This document shows, one piece after another, positions 43,185-52,603 of a stretch of 64,000 bases of DNA. The position numbers were made by a program, and so were the translations under genes. The notes beneath the pieces were generated by a model that saw only the letters and a program-made list of their open reading frames with translations, was not told the origin of the DNA and did no database searches. Positions within the stretch are counted from its first letter, which is position 1, and each line of letters begins with the position of its first letter. Source of the DNA: Oscillospiraceae bacterium (lineage in GTDB: Bacteria > Bacillota > Clostridia > Oscillospirales > Acutalibacteraceae). The stretch covers positions 1 through 64,000 of the forward strand of contig SVPP01000011.1 of NCBI GenBank assembly GCA_015065765.1, read 5' to 3'.

Positions 43185-44669
43185 ATGGTATGGAAAATCA
43201 TTTTAGGCGTTATTCTGCTTGCAATTGTTATTACAGCAATAAAAGCATATTTCTTCAGACCGAAGAAAAGCGAGCTTGAAAGGCCTCCCCTCGAGCCTGA
43301 AAAGGCTGACGCAAAAAGAGCTGCAGAGCATCTGAGCAAGGCTCTCACATTCAAAACAATCGCAAGAACAAACCCCGCAGAAACAGAGTGGGAAGAATTC
43401 AGAAAGTTCAGAGATTTCCTTGAAGAGGCATATCCGCTCATTCACAAAAACCTCTCAAAAGAAATCATTACCGACGCCAGCCTTATTTACCGCTGGAAAG
43501 GCAAAAACAGTGACCTGAAACCTATCGCACTACTTTCACATCAGGATGTTGTGCCTGTAACACCCGGCACTGAAGATGACTGGAAATATCCTGCTTTCAG
43601 CGGACACAACGATGGTGAATTTATCTGGGGCAGAGGTGCTCTTGATATGAAAAATCACCTCATATGCGTTATGGAAGCAATTGAAACACTTCTTGAAGAA
43701 GGATATGTGCCCGACAGAGATGTTTACCTCTGCTTTGCACATGATGAAGAGGTTAACGATAACGGACTTTCAGGTGCAGTGGATATTGTAAAAACCCTCA
43801 AAGCAAGAGGAATCCGTCTTGATAGCGTCCTTGACGAAGGCGGTGCATTCCTTACGGTTAAAGTGCCCGGTATTATCGACCAGACAATCGCAGGTATCGG
43901 CATGGCAGAAAAAGGCTACAGTGACTACAGAATCACTGTTCATGCAAAAGGTGGTCATTCATCACAGCCTCCTGTACATTCGGCTCTCGGCGACCTGGCA
44001 GAAGTTATCCGTGACCTTGAAAGGCATCAGTTCAAAGCAAAACTTATGCCCTTCATGATGGACCTTTTCAAAAGTGCAGGTAAGAGAGTATGCTATCCCG
44101 CAAGACTTATTACATGCAACATTCCGATTCTCAAGCCAGTTATCCTTGCCATCTGTAAAAAGATACCCCCTGCAGCATGTCTTACAAGAACAACGACTGC
44201 AGTCACAATGGCAAAAGGAAGTCCCGCATCAAATGTCCTTCCTCAGAGTGCATCTGTTACAGTAAACTTCCGTCAGATGCCAGGAACAAGCGTTAAAGAT
44301 GTTGAAAATCACATCAGAAAAGTTGTAAGAAACAAAAATATTGACATTGAGCTTCTCGGTTGCAAGGAGGTTTCTCAGTTTGCTACTAAAGACTCTCAGT
44401 CATACCGTGCAATCGATGAGATATGCAGCCGTACAGACCCGAAGAAAAACTTTGTTGTTCCCTACCTTGTAATGGGTAGCACAGACGCATACCATTATGG
44501 TGAAATTTGCGACAATGTTCTCAGATTTTCACCCTTCAGAGTAAGTGCAGAGCTTCTTATCCGCACACATGCTACTAACGAATGCTGTCCCGTGGATACC
44601 CTTGAAGAGGCTGTTGCTTTCTTCAAGAGATATGTAAAACTCGCTTCTAAAGAAAAGGAAGACAAATAA
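43185..44669 (+). CDS. Membrane-anchored M20 family metallopeptidase
   Basis: A 494-residue zinc-dependent peptidase or amidohydrolase. Residues 3-23 (WKIILGVILLAIVITAIKAYF) form one membrane anchor. The catalytic domain shows LLSHQDVVPV (metal His), WGRGALDMKNHL (bridging Asp), and CFAHDEEVNDNG (catalytic/metal Glu pair). The dimerisation lid includes ITVHAKGGHSSQPP. It is closest in pattern to the long carboxypeptidase S/PM20D1-type M20 enzymes, which cleave or make N-acyl amino acids and peptides. AAGGAGA site before ATG 43185. Its stop overlaps the start of the next gene (TAATG), so the two are translationally coupled. Confidence 0.9.
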   Translation: MVWKIILGVILLAIVITAIKAYFFRPKKSELERPPLEPEKADAKRAAEHLSKALTFKTIARTNPAETEWEEFRKFRDFLEEAYPLIHKNLSKEIITDASLIYRWKGKNSDLKPIALLSHQDVVPVTPGTEDDWKYPAFSGHNDGEFIWGRGALDMKNHLICVMEAIETLLEEGYVPDRDVYLCFAHDEEVNDNGLSGAVDIVKTLKARGIRLDSVLDEGGAFLTVKVPGIIDQTIAGIGMAEKGYSDYRITVHAKGGHSSQPPVHSALGDLAEVIRDLERHQFKAKLMPFMMDLFKSAGKRVCYPARLITCNIPILKPVILAICKKIPPAACLTRTTTAVTMAKGSPASNVLPQSASVTVNFRQMPGTSVKDVENHIRKVVRNKNIDIELLGCKEVSQFATKDSQSYRAIDEICSRTDPKKNFVVPYLVMGSTDAYHYGEICDNVLRFSPFRVSAELLIRTHATNECCPVDTLEEAVAFFKRYVKLASKEKEDK

Positions 44670-47119
44670 TGGTTACCTGTCTTAAAGAATGCCTTGAAAA
44701 CAAAACAGGCTCGTATGCCGCTCCATTTCTTTGGATGCATGGCGAAGATAAAGACAGAATAAAGGACGAACTTGAAAAAATCTGTGATGCTTCAATCAGA
44801 ACCATTTGTCTTGAATCGAGAACGCATGAAGATTTCGGCAGAGAAAAATGGTTTGATGATGTGCGCTTTATCTTCGATTTCTGCAGGGAAAACGGCATGA
44901 AAGCGTGGATTCTCGACGACAAACATTTTCCCACAGGATTTGCAAACGGTGCAATCGAAAATCACCCCGAACTTCTTCCGTGGGAAATCAAATCTGAATA
45001 TATTGATGTTTCAGGACCTGTAAATGACGGCTGTCTCAGAACAGATTTCTGGCTTGTTGAGGGCACTGAGATTCTCGCAGCAATTGCTTGCAGACATATT
45101 CCTGATACCTTGATTTATGATGAAGCAATTGATATTTCCTCTGGTCTTGAGGACGGCAGACTTTATTTTGACTTACCCGAAGGTCAGTGGAGAATATGCC
45201 TTCTCGTAAGAACGAGAGCAGGATTTTCAGAGCATTATTCAAAGTATATCGACATGCTCAATCCCGACTCGACCCAGCTTATGATTGATGCTGTTTATCA
45301 GCCTCATTACGATAATTTAAAAGAATATTTTGGTGACGTTTTTCTTGGCTTTTTCTCAGATGAACCCTGCTTCGGTAATTTTACAGAATTCGGTTTCACC
45401 TCTGAACTTGGCATAGAAAACCATCATCTGCCATGGAGAAAAAACATATACGAAAAATTATACGAATTCTATGGCAAAGAAACATACAAAATGTTTCCCT
45501 GTCTCTGGCTGTCCTTTAATGATGGTAGAGAAAAGATGTTCAGAGTCAGATACATGGACGCTATCACCAATGAATACAGCATCAACTTCTGCAAAAAGAT
45601 GGCTGACTGGTGCCATGAACATGGTGTAGAATATATCGGACATGTTATTGAAGACAATAATACACATTACCACACCGCGTGCGGTACGGGCCATTACTTC
45701 CGCGCTCTGAGGTATCAGGACATGGGCGGAATCGATGTTGTTTTACATCAGATTATGCCGGGCATTAACGGCGTTGACAACCGCGGTGAAGTCTGTTACA
45801 GAGTAATGGATAACAAGTTTTTTCTGTATATTCTCGCAAAACTTGCAGCATCTCAGGCAAACCTTGATGAACACAAAAAAGGCAGAGCCATGTGTGAAAT
45901 TTTCGGCGCATACGGTTGGGCAGAAGGAACTAAAATGATGAAGTTTCTTCTTGACCACATGCTGGTCAGAGGTATAAATTATTTTGTTCCCCATGCATTT
46001 TCGTTTAAACCTGATGATGACGATTGTCCGCCGCATTTTTATGCAGGTGGCAAGAATCCTGAATACAGGCATTTTAAACTCCTTATGGAATATCTGGACA
46101 GAGTTTGTCACCTTCTTGAAGGTGCAGTACCACAGGTTGTCTGTTCAATTCTTTTTGATGCCGAGCTGTGCTGGGCAAATGTCGAACACACTTCCATGGC
46201 TGATATCGCGAAAGTACTTTACGACAATCAGATTGACTACGAAATTGTACCCATGGAACAGTTGACTGATGCAAACACTGATTTGATTGTAGCATTTGAC
46301 AGCAAAATAAAAGCAAGAGAAATTTATGACAAAAACACATTTTTTGTATCTGAAAATAACACTCCGCAAAATCTTCTGAAGCATATTTACGATAGAGAAC
46401 TGTGGCACATCACTCTTTCTGACAAATCACCACTTCTCCGCTACAGAAAATACATAAAAGATTCTGCGGAAATTTACCTTTTCACTAATGAAGATATTCA
46501 CGATACAGCAAGAACAAAAGTAACAATCAGCGGCCATGAAAGAGGCACATATCTTCTGTATAAACCCCTTGAAAATCAGATAATACACAAGCAATTCGAT
46601 GGTACAATTCCACTTGAAATTGAGCCATATAATATGATTATTTTGATTTTAGGTGACTTTGACACGTCTGAGTTTTCATTTGAAAAAGAATATGAAGTTG
46701 TAAACTCGGCTGACGCAGACTTTCTTTATAAAATCAGTGTAGCTGAATGCGGAAGAGATTTCAGGTTTTATAAAGAAACTGATAAACTTTTTAACGTCAA
46801 CAAAGAACCTGAGCTCCGTGATTTTGCAGGAGACGTTAAATATGAAACCATATTTTCAACTACAAGTGACGCAGACGTCACCCTTGACCTGGGTAAGGTC
46901 GGCGAAGTAGCAGAAGTTATTGTCGACGGCAAAAGCTATGGCACGAAAATTTGTCCGCCATATGTTTTCCCCTTAAGAGGTTTACAAAAAGGCGAACATC
47001 ATCTGAAAATCATTACCACAAGCCATTGCGGATACAAAGAACGAGATAAATTCTCCCGGTTTGTCATGATGGAGCCTACCGGTCTCTTAGGACCCGTAAA
47101 AATAAACAAAATTAAATAA
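44669..47119 (+). CDS. Large glycoside hydrolase-like protein (GH106-type architecture)
   Basis: An 816-residue soluble protein without a signal peptide. The N-terminal part resembles the catalytic barrel of GH106-like proteins (alpha-L-rhamnosidase relatives): WFDDVRFIFDFCRENGMKAWILDDK near residue 60, FLGFFSDEPCFGNF near 230 with a SDEP acid motif, and EYIGHVIEDNNTHYHTACGTGHYF near 330. The last ~150 residues are a beta-rich jelly-roll (DVTLDLGKVGEVAEVIVDGKSYG ... PYVFPLRGLQKGEHHLKI), as in GH2/GH106 sugar-binding domains. The substrate is unproven; the family call is by pattern. It is fused in translation to the M20 peptidase gene, suggesting joint use on a glycoconjugate or peptide-bearing substrate. 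Confidence 0.7.
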   Translation: MVTCLKECLENKTGSYAAPFLWMHGEDKDRIKDELEKICDASIRTICLESRTHEDFGREKWFDDVRFIFDFCRENGMKAWILDDKHFPTGFANGAIENHPELLPWEIKSEYIDVSGPVNDGCLRTDFWLVEGTEILAAIACRHIPDTLIYDEAIDISSGLEDGRLYFDLPEGQWRICLLVRTRAGFSEHYSKYIDMLNPDSTQLMIDAVYQPHYDNLKEYFGDVFLGFFSDEPCFGNFTEFGFTSELGIENHHLPWRKNIYEKLYEFYGKETYKMFPCLWLSFNDGREKMFRVRYMDAITNEYSINFCKKMADWCHEHGVEYIGHVIEDNNTHYHTACGTGHYFRALRYQDMGGIDVVLHQIMPGINGVDNRGEVCYRVMDNKFFLYILAKLAASQANLDEHKKGRAMCEIFGAYGWAEGTKMMKFLLDHMLVRGINYFVPHAFSFKPDDDDCPPHFYAGGKNPEYRHFKLLMEYLDRVCHLLEGAVPQVVCSILFDAELCWANVEHTSMADIAKVLYDNQIDYEIVPMEQLTDANTDLIVAFDSKIKAREIYDKNTFFVSENNTPQNLLKHIYDRELWHITLSDKSPLLRYRKYIKDSAEIYLFTNEDIHDTARTKVTISGHERGTYLLYKPLENQIIHKQFDGTIPLEIEPYNMIILILGDFDTSEFSFEKEYEVVNSADADFLYKISVAECGRDFRFYKETDKLFNVNKEPELRDFAGDVKYETIFSTTSDADVTLDLGKVGEVAEVIVDGKSYGTKICPPYVFPLRGLQKGEHHLKIITTSHCGYKERDKFSRFVMMEPTGLLGPVKINKIK

Positions 47120-47120
47120 A

Positions 47121-47155
47121 CAATACCGACAACATTTTTTGTGTTGTCGGTATTG
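47121..47155 (+). terminator. Terminator of the M20/GH106-like pair
   Basis: 14-bp perfect stem CAATACCGACAACA / TGTTGTCGGTATTG with a 7-nt loop, then ttactttta. Confidence 0.85.
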
Positions 47156-47174
47156 TTACTTTTACGCAAACAAA

Positions 47175-47200
47175 AAGCGAGTATCATAAGATACTCGCTT
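47175..47200 (-). terminator. Terminator of the 47223-47888 gene
   Basis: AAGCGAGTATC-ataa-GATACTCGCTT; on the minus strand followed by TTTTGTTTG. Confidence 0.8.
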
Positions 47201-47222
47201 AAGTTCGTTTTTAAGACTTTAA

Positions 47223-47888
47223 TTATTCAGCCTTTTTTCTTGTGCAAACATATGCACCAGCTGCTGCAACTGCAAGAACTGCAAATGCTGCGATTGATGA
47301 AGCCTGACCTGTTACAGGGATTTCAACTTCTTCAGTTGTGGGTTCCTCTGTGGGAACTTCTTCCTCTGTTGTGGGCTCTTCGATGTCACCTGTGTAGATA
47401 CCGATGATAGCACCGCCAACCTTGCTGTCTGCAAGTGTGTCAACGATAGGATCTGTATCGATACCGAGTGATTCAAGCTTTGCAAGGATTTCATCGATAA
47501 GACCTGCAACTGCAGATGATTCAACGATTTCTACTTCTTCAAGGCCATACTCCTCGATAGCTTCCATAACGATTTCTCTTACGTTTTCCATGTCAGCACC
47601 TGTGAGCTCGCTAATAGCTGTGATAACATAGTCTGCTGCTTCGTCAGCTGCAACTGTGTCTGCACCTTCAACGATATCACCAAATGCTTCATAGAGCTTA
47701 TCAGCGTTAACCTGAACAGCGTTTGCTACGCCTTCGAGATCGCCTTCGCCTGCTGCGCCAACGATTTCATCAACAAGGTTGCTGAGTTCTTCAGTATTGA
47801 TTGCTGCTGTTTCTTCAGTTGCGAATGCCATTGTTGAGAAAGCAAGGCAAAGAACAACTGCAAGAAGGACACTAAGTACTTTTTTCAT
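47223..47888 (-). CDS. Secreted protein with variant sortase-type C-terminus
   Basis: A 221-residue exported protein of unknown function. A signal peptide (1-24, KKVLSVLLAVVLCLAFSTMAFA) is followed by an acidic helical region (25-165) rich in Glu, Ala and Val. A Thr/Glu/Pro linker follows (EEPTTEEEVPTEEPTTEEV). The end reads IPVTGQ, a hydrophobic segment (SSIAAFAVLAVAAAGAYVC) and TRKKAE: the order motif, membrane span, positive tail of sortase substrates, with IPVTG in place of LPXTG. Wall anchoring is inferred; no sortase gene is in the window. It has its own terminator and is a single-gene unit. Confidence 0.85.
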   Translation of the reverse strand: MKKVLSVLLAVVLCLAFSTMAFATEETAAINTEELSNLVDEIVGAAGEGDLEGVANAVQVNADKLYEAFGDIVEGADTVAADEAADYVITAISELTGADMENVREIVMEAIEEYGLEEVEIVESSAVAGLIDEILAKLESLGIDTDPIVDTLADSKVGGAIIGIYTGDIEEPTTEEEVPTEEPTTEEVEIPVTGQASSIAAFAVLAVAAAGAYVCTRKKAE

Positions 47889-48014
47889 TTCACTACATTC
47901 CTTTCGATAATGAATATGGGTATGAGTTCACCCTACTAACATAACATAGTATACTTCATTTAAAGTATAATGTCAATAGTTTTCATGATATTTTTATTGC
48001 CAAATTTTGGCGCA

Positions 48015-48983
48015 TTATGATGTCTTGCTTCGGTCAGTTTGCCACATAAGGTAAACATCGTTTCCGCTTGTATAGAAAGTATCAACCGTCACCGCATTAC
48101 CCTCAGTGAAGCCAACTCCCGGAGCTGTAAGTGCTTCAACAAAGGCATCTCGCATTTCAGCATCCTTAAGAGTAATTCTGATTTTCATCTTCATCTGACT
48201 TCTGTCGGCAAATTTATCAAGCCTGCCGGGAACAAAGCCTGTGAGCCACCATGTATCCTGATAGGGTCTTTCAAAAAGAACATCGCCTTTATTATAACAA
48301 GTGTACCCTATCTTCAGACGTTTGCTGTTGTCTGTGCAGACATAGTGTGAAGATGAGTTGCCTTCCTCTTTGTAATAGACGCCTGCTTCTGCACCGAGAA
48401 GAAGGAAGCCGTACTGACCTTTCCAGAACTGAACGAGCCAGTCATAACCGCCGTAATTGAACTTAACTCTGACGGTATCGTAGAAGAGCATTACATATCC
48501 GCCCATAGTATCGTAATACTGGTTATATCCGAACTGTCTCTGCCATGGGTCTGAGGTCGAATAGAACACTCCGCTTGAGGAATCCCAAGTAAATCCGAAA
48601 ATTCCAGCCTGCTGTGAAGCAGTATCCTGATTTACAGGAGTTGAGGCGGTAATTTTCGTCGTTGTTTCCTTAGAGGGAATGGTACCCGGGTTATCTGAAG
48701 GTTTTACAACCGAACTGTCAACTTTATTGGTGAGCTTTTCACCGTTTTTATTGGTAACTGCCTGTGTTTCCGTTTCTCCGTTCTTATTTGTAACTATCTG
48801 AGTAGGGATATCCGAGTTTTCCGAATCAGCGTTTCCGATAATCTGAAATGATGTTACGCTTTCTTTAGTAACATCGGGACCATTATCGTCCCTATAGTGT
48901 GTCACAAAAACCACACTTGTTGTTGCCACAATGGCGATTGCCGCAATAATTGCGATTAAATTTATCAATTTGTTTTTACTCAT
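48015..48983 (-). CDS. Membrane-anchored DUF4474 domain protein
   Basis: A 322-residue protein: short cytosolic start (MSKNKLINL), one membrane segment (about 8-30), a low-complexity Thr/Ser/Asn linker with TNKNGE twice, then a C-terminal domain (about 125-320) matching DUF4474: FGFTWDSSSGVFYSTSDPWQRQFGY, WLVQFWKGQYGFLLLGAEAGVY, WWLTGFVPGRLD and ITLKDAEMRDAFVEAL. The function is unknown in the family. The domain would sit outside the membrane. ATG 48983 is used because GGGAGGTG lies 5-6 nt upstream; a longer frame to 49052 starts before the ribosome site. Confidence 0.85.
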   Translation of the reverse strand: MSKNKLINLIAIIAAIAIVATTSVVFVTHYRDDNGPDVTKESVTSFQIIGNADSENSDIPTQIVTNKNGETETQAVTNKNGEKLTNKVDSSVVKPSDNPGTIPSKETTTKITASTPVNQDTASQQAGIFGFTWDSSSGVFYSTSDPWQRQFGYNQYYDTMGGYVMLFYDTVRVKFNYGGYDWLVQFWKGQYGFLLLGAEAGVYYKEEGNSSSHYVCTDNSKRLKIGYTCYNKGDVLFERPYQDTWWLTGFVPGRLDKFADRSQMKMKIRITLKDAEMRDAFVEALTAPGVGFTEGNAVTVDTFYTSGNDVYLMWQTDRSKTS

Positions 48984-49114
48984 TTTTTCACCTCCCAGCG
49001 AGTAGGGCGTAATTTGTAAGAGTATTATATCATCAATTTTCTTAAAGGTCAATTATATTAGATAAACAATAATTAAAAAATATGATGAAATACGGCATTG
49101 AAGAAAACCCGAAA

Positions 49115-49146
49115 TCCGGGACAGTGAATTTCTCCACTGTCCCGGA
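49115..49146 (-). terminator. Terminator of the dockerin-protein gene
   Basis: 12-bp stem TCCGGGACAGTG / CACTGTCCCGGA, 8-nt loop, then ttcgggttttc on the minus strand. It lies 41 bp after the stop. Confidence 0.75.
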
Positions 49147-49187
49147 CTTAAATTAGATTTTAACAGACTTTAACCGTCAATGAGCAC

Positions 49188-52100
49188 TTATGCGTAGATA
49201 GCACCCTGATCGATTTCGCCTTCGAAGTTTGTATAAGCATCGAGGAGAATTACGTCTGCTGCGTCAACTGCTGCGTCAGCGTTAAGGTTAAGAGCATACC
49301 ACTGAGCACTGTTGTTAGCATAGTTAACTTCGTTTGCCTGATAAAGGTCAAGGCAGATTGTATCCATGATATCTACAAGACCGTCGCCGTTTACATCACC
49401 GAAGATAACTGCTTCGTATTCTTCAACAACTTTACCGTCTTTGTCTTTAAGGATAAGCTTTGAACCTGTACCAACAACACCGTCAACAACTGTCTCAACT
49501 TCGAGAGTACCGTTTTCATCAGAATTTACGAACTGAGCAAGAAGTTCATCAGGTGTAAGCTGTGTAGCAAGGCTGTAAACAAGTTCGCCCGCAACCTTTA
49601 CTGTTTCCTTGAGAATATCAAGTTCAGGAATGATTGCTGCAACGAAATCTTCAAGGCCGTCAATAGCTGCCTGGAGATCGATAACGAGTTCATCGATTTC
49701 AGCCTGGAAGTCAATTGTCCATGAACCTGCAACAAACTCTTCAGCTCTTGCGATAAGATCATTAAGACGAGCAACTGATTCCTCTGTCTTGCCTTCTGTA
49801 TCAGCAAGTTTAGCTTCTGCGAGCTTTGCAATAAGATCTGTGAGGTCAGCAAGGTCGATTTCAAGAAGTCTCATAGCATCGAGAAGGTTTCTTCTTGCTG
49901 CGTTAACCATTGACTGTTTGAGTTCAGCGTTAGCGCCTGAACCTGCTTCTGCAGATGTTTCTGAAATTTCATATGCATGGTCAAGAGCTTTTTCGTAGTT
50001 AGCCCATACATCTTCGGGATATGCACTCTCGTCATAATCCTTAACGTATTCGATAATGTAAAGTACGTAGTTAAGATGTGTCTGAACAGCAACGTTCTGA
50101 TCGCCTACAGCTTTCTCAGCATAGTAATCAATTTCATATGCTGCGTTAGCATATTTTGCTGCATTGTAAGATGCAAGCTCAGCCTGAGCTGATGCAAGAT
50201 TGTTCTGAGCATCTGTGATAGCATTTGCATCGCCTGATGCATTAGCTGCTGCAAGCTGTTCGTTAGCTGATGCTACCCATTCAACTGCACCATTGTAGCC
50301 GTTGATAACATCCCATGCGTAGTCAACTGCATCCTCAAGTTTGTCATATCTCCAGAGTTCATAGTCTACTGCTTCGTTCCAGTCAGATGCTACATCGTGA
50401 TAAACATCATCGGGCTCTGACATAGCAGCTTCCATACCTTCAACGTGAGCCTGAAGGCCTGCAAGTGTTGTTACACCGTAGCCTGAGGGAGGAGTAATAA
50501 CATTGTAGCTGTAACCGCTCTCATCGATAAGGAGGGGGTTAAGAAGGGGAAGAAGTGAATCCCAGAAGTACTGATATCTACCTGCATTGTAAAGACCGTT
50601 GAGGAGCTTTTCTGCAGTAGTTGCAAGGTTACCATTCTGGATAAGAGCATCAATTGATGTATGTGTCTTTGCAAAGAGAGTCATCTGAGTATTTCTTGTA
50701 ACGATAACACCAAGAACACCGTCTACAACTTCTACTACAAACTTCGGAATTGTCATGTTAAGAAGGCTGTAATCAGCTTTGTAGAGGAGGCTGAGAAGGT
50801 TATCAAGGTCAAGCTCGAAGATTGAACCGAGAAGCTTGTTCATGATAAGGTCTTCTGAACCTGTTGCGCCACCGCCGAGAATCTTATGGAGGGGAAGAAC
50901 AGTAAGAACTGTCTTATCGATCTTTGTCCAGGGTGAATCAGAGCTTGAAACGCCGCAGCCTTTGAAGAAGCCGCCGAAGTTGTTATCAGCAAGTGCCCAG
51001 TCAACAAGCTTCTTAAGAAGCATTTCAACGCCTTCACCATAGTTGATTGAAATGGGAAGTGCACCGTTGAGGTAGTAAGCACCGATATCAGCAACCATGT
51101 TAAGAGCTGTATCTTTGTCCCATTCGATGTTGCCATATTCAAAGTCTGTCATATAGTCAATGGTGATGGGAAGCTCTGCAAGAATTGAATATGCAACTGT
51201 AGAAGCAACTGCACCAAGATTATCTTTGGGGATTTCAACACTGCTGTCAGCAGTTTCCCATACAAGATAGGGCATTTCTGCACGAAGGAACTGAATTGCA
51301 ACGTATGAAACAAGTTCCTGGAGATTCATCGCATCGATTTCGTCCTGAGGAAGGAATTCTGCTGATGCAGGAAGAATAAGCTCGCCAAGTTCTTTGTAAA
51401 CGACTTTGATAGCTTCTGCAAGGTTAGCTTCGAGCTTATCGTTACCACCGTCTACCCAGAATTTTTCACCTTTCCAAACCTGATTAAGAACTACATAGAG
51501 GAAATGGTTAAGTTCAGCAACAACACCATTTGTGGGATCATACTGACCCCATACATAGTTGTCAAGGTTAAGTGCTGAAATATCAATAAGATTCCATGCA
51601 TCGTGGGGATTTTCTGCCTTCAATCCATCGATAAGACCACCGAGGTCATTCTTAATGAAGGGAAGGAGGAGATCCTTTGTAGCTGCATTAGCTGCGTTTT
51701 CAATAATTGTCCAGATTGTCTGTGTGTTGATGTTTGTTTTGCCTGCCATTGAGGGAAGGAAGCCTTCTTCAATATCACCGTCAGCTGCTGTACCACCGAG
51801 AAGAATTACGTCTACTGCATGCTGAAGAATTTTGTCAGCTGTCCATACATTGTAGTCGATAGCACCGTTGTCTACATCATATGTTTCATCAACCAACATC
51901 TCGTAGAGCATGTCTGCAAGAAGATTATGAATGTTGAAGTCAAGGTCAACGAATGACTTGATGATACCAAGGTCAAGCTCACCTCTGACGAAATTAGCTA
52001 CGATGCCTCTGTTAGCATTGAGGAAATAGAGAAGCTCATAGAGAATGTCAAGGTCTGTCTTACCTGCAGTACCTCTTCTTGTTGAGCCGAGAGCATCGAT

Positions 52101-52427
52101 GTTAAGGTCGCCGACGTCACCACCGATAAGACCGGCAGCACCTTCAAGACCGTCAATAGTATTGAGAGCCTTGTCAACGCTTGTGAAGTCCAGCTTCATG
52201 ATTGTGATGTCGATGTAAAGGTCATCTCTCATGTCATAGAGCATTGCATCAACGAAGTCAAGAAGCTGAGAGCCTCTCTGTGCTGTTGAGAGAACGGGAG
52301 TCTCATGAATGTCGTAAGACGTGGGGGATGCGTAGCTTGTGTATGCTGCACTTACGCCGATGCTGACTGTTGAGAAAGCAAGGAGCATAACAAGAAGCAT
52401 GCACAACATTTTCTTTGCTTGTTTCAT
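49188..52427 (-). CDS. Large secreted dockerin-containing protein, no recognised enzyme domain
   Basis: A 1079-residue exported protein. The signal peptide is MKQAKKMLCMLLVMLLAFST... with cleavage likely after VSA. About 640 residues of helical sequence follow that I do not recognise. Then come long coiled or FIVAR-like helices (about 690-990) rich in Ala, Glu and Asp (ANEQLAAANASGDANAI, MVNAARRNLLDAMRLLE). The end is a type I dockerin: FGDVNGDGLVDIMDTICLDL and a second copy LNLNADAAVDAADVILLDAY, each with a calcium loop. Dockerins bind cohesins on a scaffold or cell surface; no cohesin is in the window. No catalytic motif is visible, so a structural or adhesion role is possible. ATG 52427 has GGAGG 11 nt upstream; GTG 52439 overlaps that site. 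Confidence 0.88.
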   Translation of the reverse strand: MKQAKKMLCMLLVMLLAFSTVSIGVSAAYTSYASPTSYDIHETPVLSTAQRGSQLLDFVDAMLYDMRDDLYIDITIMKLDFTSVDKALNTIDGLEGAAGLIGGDVGDLNIDALGSTRRGTAGKTDLDILYELLYFLNANRGIVANFVRGELDLGIIKSFVDLDFNIHNLLADMLYEMLVDETYDVDNGAIDYNVWTADKILQHAVDVILLGGTAADGDIEEGFLPSMAGKTNINTQTIWTIIENAANAATKDLLLPFIKNDLGGLIDGLKAENPHDAWNLIDISALNLDNYVWGQYDPTNGVVAELNHFLYVVLNQVWKGEKFWVDGGNDKLEANLAEAIKVVYKELGELILPASAEFLPQDEIDAMNLQELVSYVAIQFLRAEMPYLVWETADSSVEIPKDNLGAVASTVAYSILAELPITIDYMTDFEYGNIEWDKDTALNMVADIGAYYLNGALPISINYGEGVEMLLKKLVDWALADNNFGGFFKGCGVSSSDSPWTKIDKTVLTVLPLHKILGGGATGSEDLIMNKLLGSIFELDLDNLLSLLYKADYSLLNMTIPKFVVEVVDGVLGVIVTRNTQMTLFAKTHTSIDALIQNGNLATTAEKLLNGLYNAGRYQYFWDSLLPLLNPLLIDESGYSYNVITPPSGYGVTTLAGLQAHVEGMEAAMSEPDDVYHDVASDWNEAVDYELWRYDKLEDAVDYAWDVINGYNGAVEWVASANEQLAAANASGDANAITDAQNNLASAQAELASYNAAKYANAAYEIDYYAEKAVGDQNVAVQTHLNYVLYIIEYVKDYDESAYPEDVWANYEKALDHAYEISETSAEAGSGANAELKQSMVNAARRNLLDAMRLLEIDLADLTDLIAKLAEAKLADTEGKTEESVARLNDLIARAEEFVAGSWTIDFQAEIDELVIDLQAAIDGLEDFVAAIIPELDILKETVKVAGELVYSLATQLTPDELLAQFVNSDENGTLEVETVVDGVVGTGSKLILKDKDGKVVEEYEAVIFGDVNGDGLVDIMDTICLDLYQANEVNYANNSAQWYALNLNADAAVDAADVILLDAYTNFEGEIDQGAIYA

Positions 52428-52570
52428 TTTGTAAAACACCTCCGTGAATATTACCCGTCATAACGTTCAGACGGGCTAAACGTGTGACTTATACTGCAAA
52501 GCTTTGTAACAATACTTTAGTCCCAAAAGGGCAAAACCTACTAAAAGCAGATGTTCACACTACTTCGCAG
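52428..52570 (-). promoter_or_regulatory. Structured 5' leader of the dockerin-protein gene
   Basis: About 140 nt between the predicted transcription start and the gene. It can form CCCGTC/GACGGG (52454-52459 with 52470-52475) just before the ribosome site, and CTTTTAGT...ACTAAAG enclosing CCC-tttt-GGG further upstream (about 52515-52547). It matches no riboswitch class I know. Confidence 0.4.
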
Positions 52571-52574
52571 TATC

Positions 52575-52603
52575 ATATTACCACAGGTTTTGGAAAAAGT
52601 AAA
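52575..52603 (-). promoter_or_regulatory. Promoter of the dockerin-protein gene
   Basis: Minus strand TTTACT (52598-52603), 17 bp, TAATAT (52575-52580), both near consensus. Confidence 0.5.

Noticed and set aside
49188-52427. Cellulosome component
   Set aside because: Only one dockerin and no cohesin or cellulase is present; the rest of the protein has no carbohydrase motif.
52428-52570. c-di-GMP or other known riboswitch before the dockerin gene
   Set aside because: The GGTTTTGCCC stretch is only superficially similar; the conserved core bases of known classes are absent.
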